Of a stretch of 6,620 nt of DNA, positions 5,964 through 6,620 are shown piece after piece (the first letter of the stretch is position 1; every line of letters starts with the position of its first letter). This DNA is from Geminicoccaceae bacterium. GTDB lineage: Bacteria; Pseudomonadota; Alphaproteobacteria; Geminicoccales; Geminicoccaceae. Both the position numbers and the translations under genes were made by a program. The DNA lies in the NCBI GenBank assembly GCA_020446285.1, contig JAGREZ010000198.1, positions 1-6,620 of the forward strand, written 5' to 3'. The notes beneath the pieces were generated by a model that saw only the letters and a list, made by a program, of their open reading frames with translations, had not been told where the DNA came from and searched no databases.

Positions 5964-6620
5964 CTAGATAACCCGTTCGATCGTCAGCGCCACGCTTCCC
6001 TTGTTGTTGCCGTAGGTCAGCCAGGCATCGTTGGCGAAACAGTAGAGATATCCGTCGGCGTCGGGTTCGATCGTCCTGCTGTCGCCGATCTCGAATATCT
6101 GGTGCGGTGACGGATTGCCGTCGGGATCGGCACCCCGGCCATTGGCGATCGCGCCCATGAGCGCAAACCAGGGCGATGTCTCGACCCTCTTGGTATACCA
6201 GAAATCCGCCGTCCGGTTGCCCGAGAACCTCTTGAAGAGCTGTTCTCCCCAGCCGAGCACGCTTGCCGCCATCTGCGCCATTTCCCCGGCATAGAAGTCG
6301 CCGTCGTCGGTGCCGCGCGCCGAGCATTTGATGCTGCCGTCGATCCATTCGCCGATGGCGCTCATCCGGTAGCGCTCGCCCTTTCTGACATGGAGTCCGG
6401 TGGCGTTCCAGGGCTCGCGCGCATAGATGCTGACGGTCCGTTTGTCGTTCTGTTCGAGGCTGTAGGAGTGGAAATAGTCCTGATCGGAGATCGGCGTATT
6501 GTTGCGCCGTTCGAGGACCGAGGCGTGGAATCTCGACCGGTTCTGCGGGTCATGCACCGCCGGAATGCTGCGCGGGCGGGTCGGCATCGCCTTGAAGACG
6601 CCGGTCACCGGATTGTGTCT
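5964..6620 (-). CDS. 3' part of an uncharacterised protein with a LecA/PA-IL-like C-terminal domain
   Basis: The frame is open to the right edge (Arg-His-Asn-Pro precedes GTG 6608). That GTG has no Shine-Dalgarno, so the gene very probably starts outside the window. Residues below are numbered from that GTG. Positions 58-92 (ATGLHVRKGERYRMSAIGEW) look like the first strands of a beta-sandwich, and 148-212 end in FANDAWLTYGNNKGSVALTI. This resembles the end of Pseudomonas LecA (PA-IL, remembered as YNDVPGTYGNNSGSFSVNI), including the D-x3-T-x2-N-N spacing of its calcium ligands (here D194, T198, N201, N202). A 50-residue insert rich in D, G, F and W (about 93-146) separates the two halves. A calcium-dependent carbohydrate-binding role is inferred. 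The N-terminal domain is not visible, so the whole protein's function is unknown. It converges on the reductase gene with a 31-bp gap. Confidence 0.75.
   Translation of the reverse strand, partial: RHNPVTGVFKAMPTRPRSIPAVHDPQNRSRFHASVLERRNNTPISDQDYFHSYSLEQNDKRTVSIYAREPWNATGLHVRKGERYRMSAIGEWIDGSIKCSARGTDDGDFYAGEMAQMAASVLGWGEQLFKRFSGNRTADFWYTKRVETSPWFALMGAIANGRGADPDGNPSPHQIFEIGDSRTIEPDADGYLYCFANDAWLTYGNNKGSVALTIERVI

Overview
This is a GC-rich chromosomal window with dense, short-gapped genes and strong Shine-Dalgarno sites (GAGG-type). Together with the protein families, this suggests an alphaproteobacterium, perhaps of the Rhizobiales/Hyphomicrobiales. That placement is inferred from composition and style only; no rRNA or marker gene is present.

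Layout, left to right. A perfect 12-bp hairpin with a T-rich tail (24-57) ends a plus-strand gene that lies mostly outside the window. Two minus-strand genes follow and form an operon read right to left: a zinc-independent MDR-type oxidoreductase (1174-2268), then an enolase-superfamily dehydratase/epimerase (59-1177), joined by a 4-bp ATGA overlap. Upstream of them is pdxH (2382-3020, minus), divergent from pdxY (3123-3986, plus). Next come two plus-strand metabolic genes: a YcaC-type isochorismatase-fold hydrolase (4180-4845) and a GhrA-type NADPH-dependent glyoxylate/hydroxypyruvate reductase (5003-5932). The right end is the 3' part of a minus-strand gene (5964-6620), convergent with the reductase and running off the window; its C-terminus looks like a LecA/PA-IL-type calcium-dependent sugar-binding domain.

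How the genes relate. PdxY phosphorylates B6 vitamers and PdxH oxidises PNP/PMP to PLP, so the divergent pair is a compact PLP salvage module; its shared promoter region contains a 27-bp imperfect inverted repeat. The MDR and enolase-superfamily genes look like a small catabolic operon for a hydroxy-acid or hydroxyproline-like substrate. The hydrolase and the reductase each carry upstream copies of the same 10-bp near-palindrome, CTGYATRCAG: two copies before the hydrolase, overlapping the end of pdxY, and three before the reductase. This suggests that one unseen regulator controls both genes.

Most of the window is ordinary core and peripheral metabolism. The points most worth a second look are the five-copy operator family, the lectin-like C-terminal domain at the right edge, and a duplicated hairpin arm between the hydrolase and reductase genes. 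No mobile element, CRISPR array, RNA gene or clear defence system is visible.
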